A stretch of 33,626 nucleotides of DNA from Chitinophaga tropicalis (GCF_009758205.1 NZ_WRXN01000028.1:1-33626), one strand, 5' to 3'. Shown: positions 20,888 through 29,546, counted from the first letter of the stretch. Program-made: numbers and translations. Notes: generated from the sequence alone by a model not told the origin.

Positions 20888-23800
20888 ATGTTTCGTCGTT
20901 TGCTTTTGACCCTGCTACTGGCACCAGGTGGCCTTTTTGCGCAGCAAAGTGATTTCCCTTTAGGATGGGGTAACAGGGACTATACCACAGTTATCAGCGT
21001 AATAGGCAGGAATATGAATTATCCTGCCTACAATGATAAAGTATTCTATCAATCTTCGGCAGCGAACAGCCCTAGCTTTACTTTTCCCGATTATGGCACC
21101 GTTCAATATGGCCTGGGTAGTTGTGTAGTTGGAAACAAAAGAATGCAATGGTGGTGTGAATATGAAGTAGACGGAGGAACCCCCCGTAGTAACTATACAA
21201 TAAACCCGGAGATAGAAACAGGGACAAAAACAGTAGTAGTACGTGCAAAGAACTACAGGAAAACCAGTTGTACGGGAGGGGGAGAAACGACCGTGCAAAC
21301 GGTCTGCATTCTTACGGTGAAGTTTGAACGGCCAGAATGGGAAGGGCTGGACGAGATAAAGACAGTCTGCAATTCAGTGGATAAGGATTATAACCTCACA
21401 GACTTTTTTACTGTAAAAGACGGCGTTACTTTCTACCTGGACGGTACGCCTATTACAGTACTGAACCCTAAAGGAATGCTGCCGGGCTTTCATAAGCTCA
21501 CCGCGCAGAAAATGTATGATAACGGCACCCCGGACGGTCTATATGGAAGCAAGGCTGGCGTAGTGTCTTTTGATTTTGAATTTCAGGTATTGCAGGGAAC
21601 AGAAATTACTATAGATCCTTATCCTGCCACTATTTGCCAGGACGCCCCATCTATCAACATAAAGGCAAGTCCGGACGGTGGAGCCTGGGAAGGAAGGGGG
21701 ATTGATGCCGCTGGTAATCTTACACCGGCTTCCGCAACTGTAGGCCGCAATATTTTTACATATAAAATCACGAACGCCGCCGGTTGTACTTCCAGCAAGA
21801 CGGCAGAGATCACCATAAACGAACCGCCTGTAGTGACAGTAGAGGATATGGATGTTTGCCGTGGTGCAGATCCTTTCCCGCTCACGGTCGGCCAGCCGGC
21901 AGGGGGAACCTACACAGGGCGCGGGATAGTCACTGTAATGAACGTTACAAACTTTGACCCTGCCCAGGCTTTGGTAGGTGAAAACTTGATCCGATATAAA
22001 TACACAGATCCAGTTACCGGCTGTAGCACTACGGAAGAATTTACAATTAATGTTCTGGATGAATCCCGTTTTAGTGTGGGCGACGATATGACCACATGCA
22101 ATAACAGCGCAGAAATAAACCTCAACCAGCGGCAAGGGGTGGAACCTTCGGACGGATCTATAACATGGAGCGGGACAGGAATTGTAAATAGCAAGTATTT
22201 CAGCCCGTCAGATGCCGGTAACGGCCTGCATACGATCACCGGCACTTTATTCATTCCTTCCACCGGATGCACCTACAAGAAATCTTTTGTCATAAAAGTT
22301 ATAGACGGCCCTGTAGTTAAAGTAGCAGGCCCTATAACTGTTTGCCAAAACCGGCCAGCGTTCCAGATACCCGGCGGCAGTCCGGTAGGCGGCGTATGGA
22401 GCGGCAGCAACATTTCAGGGAACACATTTGACCCGTCCACCGCACTACCAGGCGATTACGTAGCAACATACACGTATTCTAACAATGTATGCGAAGTGTC
22501 AGCGTCTACCATGATCACCGTGCAGGCCCCGCCGGCGCTGGATTTAGGCCCCAATTTCAGTGTTTGCCGAAATGCCGGGCCTGTGCAGCTCCCAGCGGCC
22601 TCCCCAGCCGGCGGGAAGTGGTCAGCTGATGGGAATTACCTGGATCCGGCCACCGGCCAGGTAGATCCTCTTAAAATGGCTTTGGGAGATAACACGCTCA
22701 CTTATACATATACCGTAGACGCTTGTACGGCTACTAAAAATCTCATTATTACGGTGGTTATGCCACCGGTTGCAGACGGTGGGCCAGATCTGCGCAGCTG
22801 TACAAATGGTGAGCCGGTTACCTTACCAGGTGATGCCGCCGGGTGGAGCGGCCCAGGGGTAGAAAATGGCCGTTTCCTGCCGGCCAGAGCTGGCGCAGGG
22901 GAACACCAGCTTACTTTTACGGTGGTAGATCCTGCTACTCGATGTTCAAACACCGATTATGTTTATATGACCGTGGCCGCCCCGCCGGCAGTAGACGCCG
23001 GCCCGGACGTGGTGATCTGTAAAAGTGGTGGTGATTACTATATCCCCGCCGGTAGCCCGGTAGGGGGAGTATGGAGCGGCGCTTTTGTCCAAAATGGCTA
23101 TTTCCAGGTAACCAGCGCCCCATTAGGCAGTTATACAATAACGCTTACTTATACTGATCCGGCCACAGGTTGCACCGGCGTAGATACTAAAGTTATTCAG
23201 CTGGTGGCCGCGCCGGTATTGGAGGTAGGAGCTGATATAACAACCTGCCAGGGGGCCGCGCCATTTGCACCGCCGTTGCCTTCCGTATCTGGTGGCAGCT
23301 GGGCCGCTTTTGCCGGTGATTTTTACGATGTAAGCAATAATGTAATAGTACCGGCTAAAATGCAGCTGGGTAAAAACTATCTCATTTACACCATCATTAC
23401 CGATGCCGGTTGCAGTATCAGTGACACCCTGGGCATCACGAAGCACCCGCAGCCTGTGGTAACGGGAATGCGGGACTTTACCAGCTGCCTAAATGGTACA
23501 GCTGTACCATTGGTAGCTACGCCACAGCCTGGGCTTTGGGAAGGTACGGGCATAGACAACAATGCAGGGAGCTTTTTTGTACCGCTGGACGCAGGAGCCG
23601 GGGAACATAAACTAACCTATACCTACACAGATCCGGCCACCGGTTGTACCACTACAGATACCACTATTGCAAAGGTCAATACACCGCCGGTTATCAGTAT
23701 GCCGGCAGATAGTGCTATTTGTATCAGCTCCGGGGCTATTGTCTTAAAGGCGCTGCCGGCAGGCGGTACATGGGCAGGATCCCCCGGCCTTAACGGCGCC

Positions 23801-24721
23801 ACTTTTACCCCCTCTATTGCCGGCGTCGGCACACATTCCATGTCATACACCGTAACGGATCCCGTGACCAGGTGCAGTAATACGGGCACAGTACAATATC
23901 AGATAAAGGGACTACCTGGTAGCATCCAGATTACCGGTGATACTTCAGCTTGTGAGGGTACTACCGTTACACTCACTGCCAGCGCAGATAATGTAACTTC
24001 TTTCAGCTGGTTCAAAGAGGGCGAAACAACGGCATTTGCCACCGGTACAACAATCCGTTATGAGATCCAAAAGGATGAAAAGATTACGGTACAGCCGTTG
24101 CCTGTCAATACCGGAGACTGTGAAGGCCCCCCCAGGATCTTTACAGTTCTGAATTACACCCCACGCGGCACGGTGCAGCCGGAGAATGCCAGCGATACGC
24201 TACCCTTCGGTAGTCTGTACAGGGCCACCAGCAACCTTTCCAATGCCCTTACTTATCGGTGGAGCTTTGGGGACGGTGGCACATCCAACCAGGTAGCCGG
24301 CAATCACTATTTCTATTCTGCGGGCCTGCATACCCCTGTATTGCAGGTAACCGGCTCTGAAGGCTGTACAGCTACTTTCACGTTGCCGCCTGTGTATGTA
24401 TTACCGGAATCCGGCAACCCGCCGCCGCCGGATTTTGACCGGGGGGATGGGCAAGATCCTGGCGGTGATGGGCTGCTAGTGTACCCTACTACCTTCCGGG
24501 ATCGGCTAACTCTGGAATTTTTGACAAAGGACGCCCAGGATGTAACTATAACCTTTGTGGATTTTGGCGGCAATACGGTCAACGAGGTAAAGCAATCAGC
24601 TGCGAAAGGTAGTAACAGGATCCGGCTGGATACTGGAAAGCTGCAAGGGTCAGGCGTTTGGTACTTTATCCGTGTGCGCTGCCGCGATTTTGATAAGACA
24701 CTCAAAGTATTTAAGCTATGA
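20888..24721 (+). CDS. Giant repeat protein with T9SS sorting domain (putative mating adhesin)
   Basis: 1277 residues. Signal peptide (cut near 19), then a unique region to about 245, then 10-11 Ig-like repeats of 75-90 residues (about 250-1090). Each repeat starts with a Cys motif such as VCRNAGPVQLPAASP, has GG-x-W-(S/E)G and ends in TYTYTDPATGC, so each probably has one disulphide. A PKD-like domain (YRWSFGDGGTS, near 1123) and a Pro/Gly linker follow. The last 80 residues (from VYPTTFRDRLTLEF, about 1197, to KTLKVFKL) fit a type-A T9SS C-terminal sorting domain. The product should be exported to the cell surface or released. It overlaps the next gene by 4 nt. A palindrome lies in the gene at 21934. 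Adhesion to recipients is inference from context. Confidence 0.88.
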   Translation: MFRRLLLTLLLAPGGLFAQQSDFPLGWGNRDYTTVISVIGRNMNYPAYNDKVFYQSSAANSPSFTFPDYGTVQYGLGSCVVGNKRMQWWCEYEVDGGTPRSNYTINPEIETGTKTVVVRAKNYRKTSCTGGGETTVQTVCILTVKFERPEWEGLDEIKTVCNSVDKDYNLTDFFTVKDGVTFYLDGTPITVLNPKGMLPGFHKLTAQKMYDNGTPDGLYGSKAGVVSFDFEFQVLQGTEITIDPYPATICQDAPSINIKASPDGGAWEGRGIDAAGNLTPASATVGRNIFTYKITNAAGCTSSKTAEITINEPPVVTVEDMDVCRGADPFPLTVGQPAGGTYTGRGIVTVMNVTNFDPAQALVGENLIRYKYTDPVTGCSTTEEFTINVLDESRFSVGDDMTTCNNSAEINLNQRQGVEPSDGSITWSGTGIVNSKYFSPSDAGNGLHTITGTLFIPSTGCTYKKSFVIKVIDGPVVKVAGPITVCQNRPAFQIPGGSPVGGVWSGSNISGNTFDPSTALPGDYVATYTYSNNVCEVSASTMITVQAPPALDLGPNFSVCRNAGPVQLPAASPAGGKWSADGNYLDPATGQVDPLKMALGDNTLTYTYTVDACTATKNLIITVVMPPVADGGPDLRSCTNGEPVTLPGDAAGWSGPGVENGRFLPARAGAGEHQLTFTVVDPATRCSNTDYVYMTVAAPPAVDAGPDVVICKSGGDYYIPAGSPVGGVWSGAFVQNGYFQVTSAPLGSYTITLTYTDPATGCTGVDTKVIQLVAAPVLEVGADITTCQGAAPFAPPLPSVSGGSWAAFAGDFYDVSNNVIVPAKMQLGKNYLIYTIITDAGCSISDTLGITKHPQPVVTGMRDFTSCLNGTAVPLVATPQPGLWEGTGIDNNAGSFFVPLDAGAGEHKLTYTYTDPATGCTTTDTTIAKVNTPPVISMPADSAICISSGAIVLKALPAGGTWAGSPGLNGATFTPSIAGVGTHSMSYTVTDPVTRCSNTGTVQYQIKGLPGSIQITGDTSACEGTTVTLTASADNVTSFSWFKEGETTAFATGTTIRYEIQKDEKITVQPLPVNTGDCEGPPRIFTVLNYTPRGTVQPENASDTLPFGSLYRATSNLSNALTYRWSFGDGGTSNQVAGNHYFYSAGLHTPVLQVTGSEGCTATFTLPPVYVLPESGNPPPPDFDRGDGQDPGGDGLLVYPTTFRDRLTLEFLTKDAQDVTITFVDFGGNTVNEVKQSAAKGSNRIRLDTGKLQGSGVWYFIRVRCRDFDKTLKVFKL
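21934..21949. promoter_or_regulatory. Palindromic motif inside the adhesin gene, copy 11
   Basis: TGTAATGAACGTTACA, one half-site mismatch. In coding sequence; chance or internal control site. Confidence 0.4.
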
Positions 24722-25431
24722 CAGCCAGGTTATTACTGTTATGCTGCATCGCGGCCATGTTCGCCGTTTCCTGTGATGATCGGGCCGACGGATTGAAAGG
24801 GTTTAACGATCCCCCCAGCATTGTTTTACAGGCCCAACGAGGCGGCGCGGAAACGGATTTGCTGATAGACAGCGTAAAACTATCAAATCCGGCCTTTTCC
24901 TACATGCCTTTCATTATTCGGGTGGAAGATCTCAACAAGAATATAAAGCACGTCCTTATGGATGTGGTGGCCGGCAGCGGGTACTTACAATACCGGGAGG
25001 ATAGCACAAGGGATACCGTGCGGATCATTGATGATAAAGGGATCTACCGGTTTGTACCCGAACACACGGGCAATATGACTGTTAGGTTTGTGGTCACGGA
25101 TTATTTTGGGGAGGCCGACAGTGCGGAACTACGCCTCTATGTTTTTAACAATCTCCCACCGGTAGCAGCTTTGGCGGTTACATACCTGGGAACTGCTGAT
25201 CAGTATGAGTATTTATTCGATGCTTCAGGATCATTTGACAATGATAGGAGCTTTGGCGGGGTGGTGAGTAAGTACGTCTTTACTGTAAATAACGTGCGGA
25301 TTGCGGAAACGGTTACCCCTGCCATCCCTTACATATTTCCCGGCCCTGGTTCTTACACCTGCAAAGTACAGGTAACAGACAGCGACGGGGCCGTTTCAAA
25401 GGAGGTTACCCAACAGATACAAGTACCCTAA
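24718..25431 (+). CDS. Lipoprotein with PKD-like domain
   Basis: 237 residues, lipobox FAVSCDD (Cys19). The N-terminal half has strands ending in IYRFVPEHTGNMTVRFVVTDYFGEADS, loosely like the TraQ/DUF3872 type of conjugal lipoproteins. The C-terminal half is a PKD domain (YLFDASGSFDNDRS, YTCKVQVTDSDGAVS). It starts in the last codons of the adhesin gene, so the two are translated together, and it precedes PorV by 10 nt. It could hold or mature the adhesin at the outer membrane. That role is inference. Confidence 0.78.
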   Translation: MTARLLLLCCIAAMFAVSCDDRADGLKGFNDPPSIVLQAQRGGAETDLLIDSVKLSNPAFSYMPFIIRVEDLNKNIKHVLMDVVAGSGYLQYREDSTRDTVRIIDDKGIYRFVPEHTGNMTVRFVVTDYFGEADSAELRLYVFNNLPPVAALAVTYLGTADQYEYLFDASGSFDNDRSFGGVVSKYVFTVNNVRIAETVTPAIPYIFPGPGSYTCKVQVTDSDGAVSKEVTQQIQVP

Positions 25432-25441
25432 ATATTACTTT

Positions 25442-26560
25442 ATGCGGACTGTAGTATTGATCATTTTAGTGTTTGCATGCCCGCAGCTGGTGCGGGGGCA
25501 AAACCCTGCGCCGGCGTTAGGTTTTTTACAGATCGAGCCGGACGCACGGGGTAGCGCGTTGGGCCTCACAGGGGTAGCCACAAGCGCGGATAATTTCGTT
25601 TTTTACAATCCCGCGAAGCTATCCATGCAGCCCGGCCAGGAATACGGCATAAGTGCCGGATACGTCCCGTATTTGTCCAAATTAGCGCGAGGCATGGGGA
25701 TGGCTGCTTTACAGGGATTTCGCAGGATGGACGAACAAACGAGTATCGGCCTGGATCTGCGGTTCTTTTCGCTGGGAGAGGTGCAATTCAAGGACGAAAC
25801 GGGCTACGACATATACGCCTATAATCCTTCAGAATGGGCCATCGGCCTTACTTATTCCCGGCAGCTGTCAGAATATAGCGCTATTGGGATTACAGGCAGA
25901 TACATAAACAGCCGCCCAGCTGCCGGCATTGAGTACCAGGGGCAGCAGATCCGCACAGCCAACGCGATAGCGGCGGATATTGGTTTTTTCTACAGCAGTG
26001 TAGGCGTCTCCGAGCTGGCCGGCTATACCGGTGGCATATTCAGGAGCGGCCTTTCCCTTTCTAACCTGGGCACCAAGATAAAATACCATGAGCACGGCGG
26101 CAGCGCCTACCAGCCCATGACATTCCGGGGCGGGGTCTCCTACACATTCGCCAGCGAGGCCGGGGAACATCAAATTACTATAACAGGAGAGCTTACCAAG
26201 CTGCTGTTACCGCCCCCAGCTGTCCGTGATGAAAGTGGTAATGTTATTTCCGGGACGGATCCAGAAAGTACAAATGTCCCCGCCGCCTTTTTTGCTGGAT
26301 GGAGCAATACAAAAAGCTGGGGGGCTGGGGCGGGCCTGGAATATCTGTACCGGCAACAATTTTATATCCGTGCCGGCGTGCATTATGAAAGCCCCGACTT
26401 TTCCAGCAAACAGCTGGGCACAGCAGGGATAGGGTGTCAGCTGGGCGCCTTCCAATGCGATCTAAGCTATTTTACCAGTATCGCCCAAAAAGCGAATACA
26501 CAGAACTACCAGGCCCAAACCTTTAAAATTACTGTAGGCTTGTCCTTTATGTCCGAATAA
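25442..26560 (+). CDS. porV: PorV-family T9SS outer-membrane shuttle protein
   Basis: 372 residues with a signal peptide (cut near 19). It follows the PorV/LptO pattern closely: FLQIEPDARGSALGLTGVAT, FYNPAKLSMQ, GISAGYVPYLSKL, LRFFSLGEVQFKDETG, YNPSEWAIGLTYSRQLSE, a conserved LLLPPPAVRDESGNVISGTD segment and a final barrel strand FKITVGLSFM. PorV is a FadL-like barrel that takes T9SS cargo from the Sov/SprA translocon to the attachment complex. Other T9SS parts are not on the plasmid and must come from the host. Its place behind a T9SS-sorted protein suggests a dedicated shuttle for it. Some PorV family members are named PorQ or LptO-like. Confidence 0.9.
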   Translation: MRTVVLIILVFACPQLVRGQNPAPALGFLQIEPDARGSALGLTGVATSADNFVFYNPAKLSMQPGQEYGISAGYVPYLSKLARGMGMAALQGFRRMDEQTSIGLDLRFFSLGEVQFKDETGYDIYAYNPSEWAIGLTYSRQLSEYSAIGITGRYINSRPAAGIEYQGQQIRTANAIAADIGFFYSSVGVSELAGYTGGIFRSGLSLSNLGTKIKYHEHGGSAYQPMTFRGGVSYTFASEAGEHQITITGELTKLLLPPPAVRDESGNVISGTDPESTNVPAAFFAGWSNTKSWGAGAGLEYLYRQQFYIRAGVHYESPDFSSKQLGTAGIGCQLGAFQCDLSYFTSIAQKANTQNYQAQTFKITVGLSFMSE

Positions 26561-26576
26561 CCTAAATCAATTAACG

Positions 26577-26702
26577 ATGAGAAAGAAGTTCATTTATTTG
26601 GTTCTATTGTCGCTTGTTTATGGGCTGGTGGCTTGCTCCACTACATCCCGCCTACAGCGGTATCATAATGCAAAGCGGCAGGTATCTTGCTCTAAATTTT
26701 GA
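26577..26702 (+). CDS. 41-residue lipoprotein at the end of the transfer operon
   Basis: ATG at 26577, stop 26700-26702. The sequence reads as a basic start MRKKF, a hydrophobic segment and the lipobox LVACSTTS (Cys20), leaving a mature peptide of 22 residues. Codon pattern, the 16-nt spacing after porV and the clear lipobox make it credible despite its size. Small plasmid lipoproteins can act in entry exclusion or membrane destabilisation, but nothing here tells which. The stop codon overlaps the first octamer of array D. Confidence 0.65.
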   Translation: MRKKFIYLVLLSLVYGLVACSTTSRLQRYHNAKRQVSCSKF

Positions 26703-26738
26703 TAGAAAGATAAAAAGATAGCTTTATAGTTTTATATC
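26699..26738. repeat. Octamer array D (5 units) before parA
   Basis: TTGATAGA, AAGATAAA, AAGATAGC, TTTATAGT and TTTATATC in exact register, ending 32 nt before the parA ATG. No palindrome is next to it. The position fits an operator or centromere for the ParA partner; TATATTGC at about 26746 could be the -7 box. Confidence 0.85.
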
Positions 26739-26770
26739 AAATTCGTATATTGCAGGCAAATCCTTATTTC

Positions 26771-27388
26771 ATGCCGAACATAATTACTATAGCTAACCCT
26801 AAAGGCGGGGTAGGCAAATCCACCACGGCGATTAACCTGGCTAATGCTATCAAAAACAAAGTAAAGACCGGTTTGATCGATGCAGACCCGCAAGGAACCA
26901 GTATAAAGCTGGGAAAAGTCTATAGCAACCTGGATGTTTTCGTATTGGACGCAACACCTTTCCAGGAGCTGCCATACGATTACCTGTTTGTAGACACTCC
27001 ACCTTATAAATCGGAACATCTGCTCAATATTTTTATTCAGTCAGATTTGATTATCATTCCGACCAAGGCGGGCATTGCTGAACTGATGGAAATACAGCCC
27101 ATGCTACAAATGTTAAAGGAGGCCAGGAAATCAAACAGTAAGCTACAGGCCAGGATACTCTTTAACATGATCGTGGCCGGCAGTGCGCTTACTGGTGAGA
27201 TACAAAACCAAATCACCAACCAGATAGCAGAGTATAATATCCAGTGTTTCAATACCATGTTGATCAACCGCCAGAATTATACGCGCTCTATCGCTAACCC
27301 TAATGGGATCTATGATATAGCGGATGCAAAGGCAGAAAAGGAAATGATGAATCTTTTAAATGAAATGCTCTTATTGTTAAAAAAATAA
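26771..27388 (+). CDS. parA: ParA-type partition ATPase
   Basis: 205 residues from the ATG at 26771. Deviant Walker A at residues 10-18 (KGGVGKSTT), Walker A' LIDADPQGT (35-43), and Walker B LFVDTPP (72-78). It is short and lacks an N-terminal HTH, as in type Ib ParA proteins, which work with small RHH-type centromere binders. It moves plasmid copies apart at division. First gene of the par-rep operon, behind array D. Confidence 0.93.
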   Translation: MPNIITIANPKGGVGKSTTAINLANAIKNKVKTGLIDADPQGTSIKLGKVYSNLDVFVLDATPFQELPYDYLFVDTPPYKSEHLLNIFIQSDLIIIPTKAGIAELMEIQPMLQMLKEARKSNSKLQARILFNMIVAGSALTGEIQNQITNQIAEYNIQCFNTMLINRQNYTRSIANPNGIYDIADAKAEKEMMNLLNEMLLLLKK

Positions 27389-27398
27389 ATGTAGTACT

Positions 27399-27662
27399 AT
27401 GGCACAGCCCAAAAAAGCCCAGCAAGACAAAGCAATGTTAGACAGTCTGTTACAGACTACCTTAACGACAGCCAAAGAAGTAGAAGCCCCGGTTCAAATG
27501 GTTGTACCGGTAAAAACACAGCCGCCAGCTGAAAAGCTAAAACAGATAATTATACGCATTCCTGCGAATCAAAAAAAGACGTGGGAACGCTACTGCCTTG
27601 ATAAAGATGTTTTTATGCAGGAAATGATCATAGACGCAGTGGAAGCTAAAATGAAACAATAA
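27399..27662 (+). CDS. Small RHH-like ParA partner, putative centromere-binding protein
   Basis: 87 residues. A flexible, polar N-terminal half (about 1-45) is followed by one strand and two helices: KQIIIRIP (48-55), ANQKKTWERYCLDKD and VFMQEMIIDAVEAKM. This is the layout of ParG/omega-type ribbon-helix-helix proteins, whose dimers bind short repeats and whose N-tail stimulates ParA. It lies 10 nt after parA and overlaps rep by one base (TAATG). It is my best candidate to bind the octamer arrays. Not proven by sequence alone. Confidence 0.75.
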   Translation: MAQPKKAQQDKAMLDSLLQTTLTTAKEVEAPVQMVVPVKTQPPAEKLKQIIIRIPANQKKTWERYCLDKDVFMQEMIIDAVEAKMKQ

Positions 27663-28834
27663 TGAAGAAAACCCCCTCAACCAACGCAAAGCCTGTGGAA
27701 GATTTGGAGGCCCCGGAGGGGATGGAGGTTGTGCAGTCGAAAAAGGCCAAGGTAAAGCAACTAATACCGGTAGATACTACCTATGTTTATCAATCGAATA
27801 AAGTTACTTTATCGAAATATAACTCTACGCTCCTACTGGAAAGGCTTTTAACGCTTATCCAGTATCATTTACAGGATGCGGTAAAGTTATCCATGAAAGG
27901 GGATCCCAACTACTCCCAGCTGGCTTTATTCGATCCCCAGGAGGATCTTATAAAGATCCATATCCCGCTACGAAGCATCACAAAAGCTAATAGCCTCGAT
28001 GATGTAATAGCGACCTGTAAAGGGCTGATGGATCTAAAGATCCTTTTCCCCAGCTATAGCGGCGGGAAAGGCAGCAAAATGGAATATATGTCCATCCGGC
28101 AAGCTGTGCATGGGGTTGACATTCCGATGAAAGAGGGCGTGATCAGCAAGGGAAAGAATGCAGGCTCCAAACGGCGGCAGATGGAAACGGTTATAATCTC
28201 AATGACAAAAGACCAGGCAGACAGGTTTGTTCTGGTAGATTATGACCAGGATTTGCGTAGGCCAGTAAGGTTTACAAAGTTTCTTCTACACGTTGCCATT
28301 AATGCCAAAACGAAATATACCTCCAAGCTGTATAAGCTCATTTCATCCTGGCAGGCAAAGGGGAAGTTTACAGTAAAAACCGACTGGCTACGGGAGTATC
28401 TCGACATAAAAGGAGTAGATGAAAGCGGCAAGGCTTACGACCTGTACCCCTACTATTCCGACCTGGTAAAGCGTGTGTTAAAGCCTGTGCGTGACGAGTT
28501 ATTTAGGAAAGCGGATTGCTGGTTTGAATTTGCACCGGAAAAGATGGAGGGTAAAAAAGTAGTGACGATTAATTTTACCGTCATTACCCCGGATCTGGAA
28601 AAGGTAATCCAATCCAAACATGATCACATCCGATACCTGCTAAAAGCGCATTTCAACTTTACGGACGTGGATATGAAGGCCATTAAAGGGGCTTTTCTGC
28701 CTGATGTTGACCCCGATACCATTGTAGAGAAGATTCTTACCCTACATCAGCTCTTAGCTCAGGATCGCAGCGCTATTACCAATGTAAAAGGATGGATTGT
28801 AACCAGCCTCAAAAACTTTCTGGCAGGGAAATAG
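27662..28834 (+). CDS. Replication initiator protein (Rep_3 family)
   Basis: 390 residues. Two winged-helix domains are seen: about 45-190 (VTLSKYNSTLLLERLLTLI, DPQEDLIKIHIPLRSIT) and about 205-315 (RRPVRFTKFLLHVAINAKTKYTSKLYKLISSWQ, GKFTVKTDWLREYLDI, YPYYSDLVKRVLKPVRDELFRK). This matches Rep_3/RepB initiators of iteron plasmids, which bind direct repeats and open the origin. Iterons begin 10 nt after the stop. The C-terminal 70 residues are an extra helical region. Cotranscribed with the two partition genes. Confidence 0.92.
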   Translation: MKKTPSTNAKPVEDLEAPEGMEVVQSKKAKVKQLIPVDTTYVYQSNKVTLSKYNSTLLLERLLTLIQYHLQDAVKLSMKGDPNYSQLALFDPQEDLIKIHIPLRSITKANSLDDVIATCKGLMDLKILFPSYSGGKGSKMEYMSIRQAVHGVDIPMKEGVISKGKNAGSKRRQMETVIISMTKDQADRFVLVDYDQDLRRPVRFTKFLLHVAINAKTKYTSKLYKLISSWQAKGKFTVKTDWLREYLDIKGVDESGKAYDLYPYYSDLVKRVLKPVRDELFRKADCWFEFAPEKMEGKKVVTINFTVITPDLEKVIQSKHDHIRYLLKAHFNFTDVDMKAIKGAFLPDVDPDTIVEKILTLHQLLAQDRSAITNVKGWIVTSLKNFLAGK

Positions 28835-28843
28835 CCGTTTAAG

Positions 28844-28955
28844 TTTCCTTTTTTGTCGAAGCTCCTTTCCTATTTCCTTTTTTGCCGGGGAAAACATTCC
28901 TTTTTTGTATAGTTGCTTTCCTTTTTTGCCGAGCTGCTTTCCTTTTTTGTCCGAG
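28844..28955 (+). repeat. Iterons 1-5 of the replication origin
   Basis: Five direct copies related to TTTCCTTTTTTGTCGAG at 28844, 28873, 28896, 28917 and 28938, spaced 21-29 bp. The core CCTTTTTTG is constant. They lie directly behind the rep stop and are the likely Rep binding sites. Confidence 0.9.
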
Positions 28956-29171
28956 CAAAACCGCTGAAATATGCTACAGACATAGCTTTGCGCGGAGTAA
29001 CAATCTACAACCATTTAAAAAATAATCGACTAAAAGCAAAAAAAAAGGTCAGTTAATCTAATAAATTTGGGCTACAGGGGTGCCAATATGGCAGTTTTTA
29101 CGCGAAAATACGCGAAAGAAAATCGAAAAAGCGGTCGATACAATTAAAAAACACCCCGCGCCGCCGCGAAA

Positions 29172-29231
29172 TCTCCTTTTTTGTCGAGATCCTGGGTTAC
29201 ATGCTTACATTGAATCTCCTTTTTTGCCGAG
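29172..29231 (+). repeat. Iterons 6 and 7
   Basis: TCTCCTTTTTTGTCGAG at 29172-29188 and TCTCCTTTTTTGCCGAG at 29215-29231, same direction as the first five, 220 bp away. The AT-rich stretch between the groups is a candidate unwinding element. Confidence 0.88.
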
Positions 29232-29346
29232 AAAAAGGCCAAAAACTGATATAAATGTTTAATAAACAATTAGTTAATGTGTTTGTGATCGTTTTCACAT
29301 AGATTAAGCATCCGTTGCGACGCTCCGTTCATCTTTTATTATTCTA

Positions 29347-29363
29347 CTCGACAGAAAAGGAAA
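29347..29363 (-). repeat. Inverted iteron
   Basis: CTCGACAGAAAAGGAAA is the reverse complement of the iteron with one changed base in the core (TTTCTG instead of TTTTTG). A single opposite copy could act in origin pairing or direction control. Confidence 0.6.
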
Positions 29364-29440
29364 AACAGATAGTACCCCCACCAGCAAACTGATCCAAGTT
29401 TCTACAGTATAAATAAATTGCTCATATTAAAGTTGATTGT

Positions 29441-29546
29441 TTTTTGATGGGCATACGCCCGCTAATTTTGGGGGACAAGGCGCTGCCGCCGCGCCATTTT
29501 CCCCCTACATCCCCTTTTTCCCGGCGGGGGTTTCAAACAATGGATA
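29441..29546. repeat. 106-bp inverted repeat, right copy
   Basis: Exact reverse complement of 7757-7862. It lies between the inverted iteron and octamer array E. See the left copy for layout. Confidence 0.97.

Noticed and set aside
29080..29262. 60-codon plus-strand open frame in the origin region
   Set aside because: It crosses two iterons, and lacks a start signal and protein-like composition.
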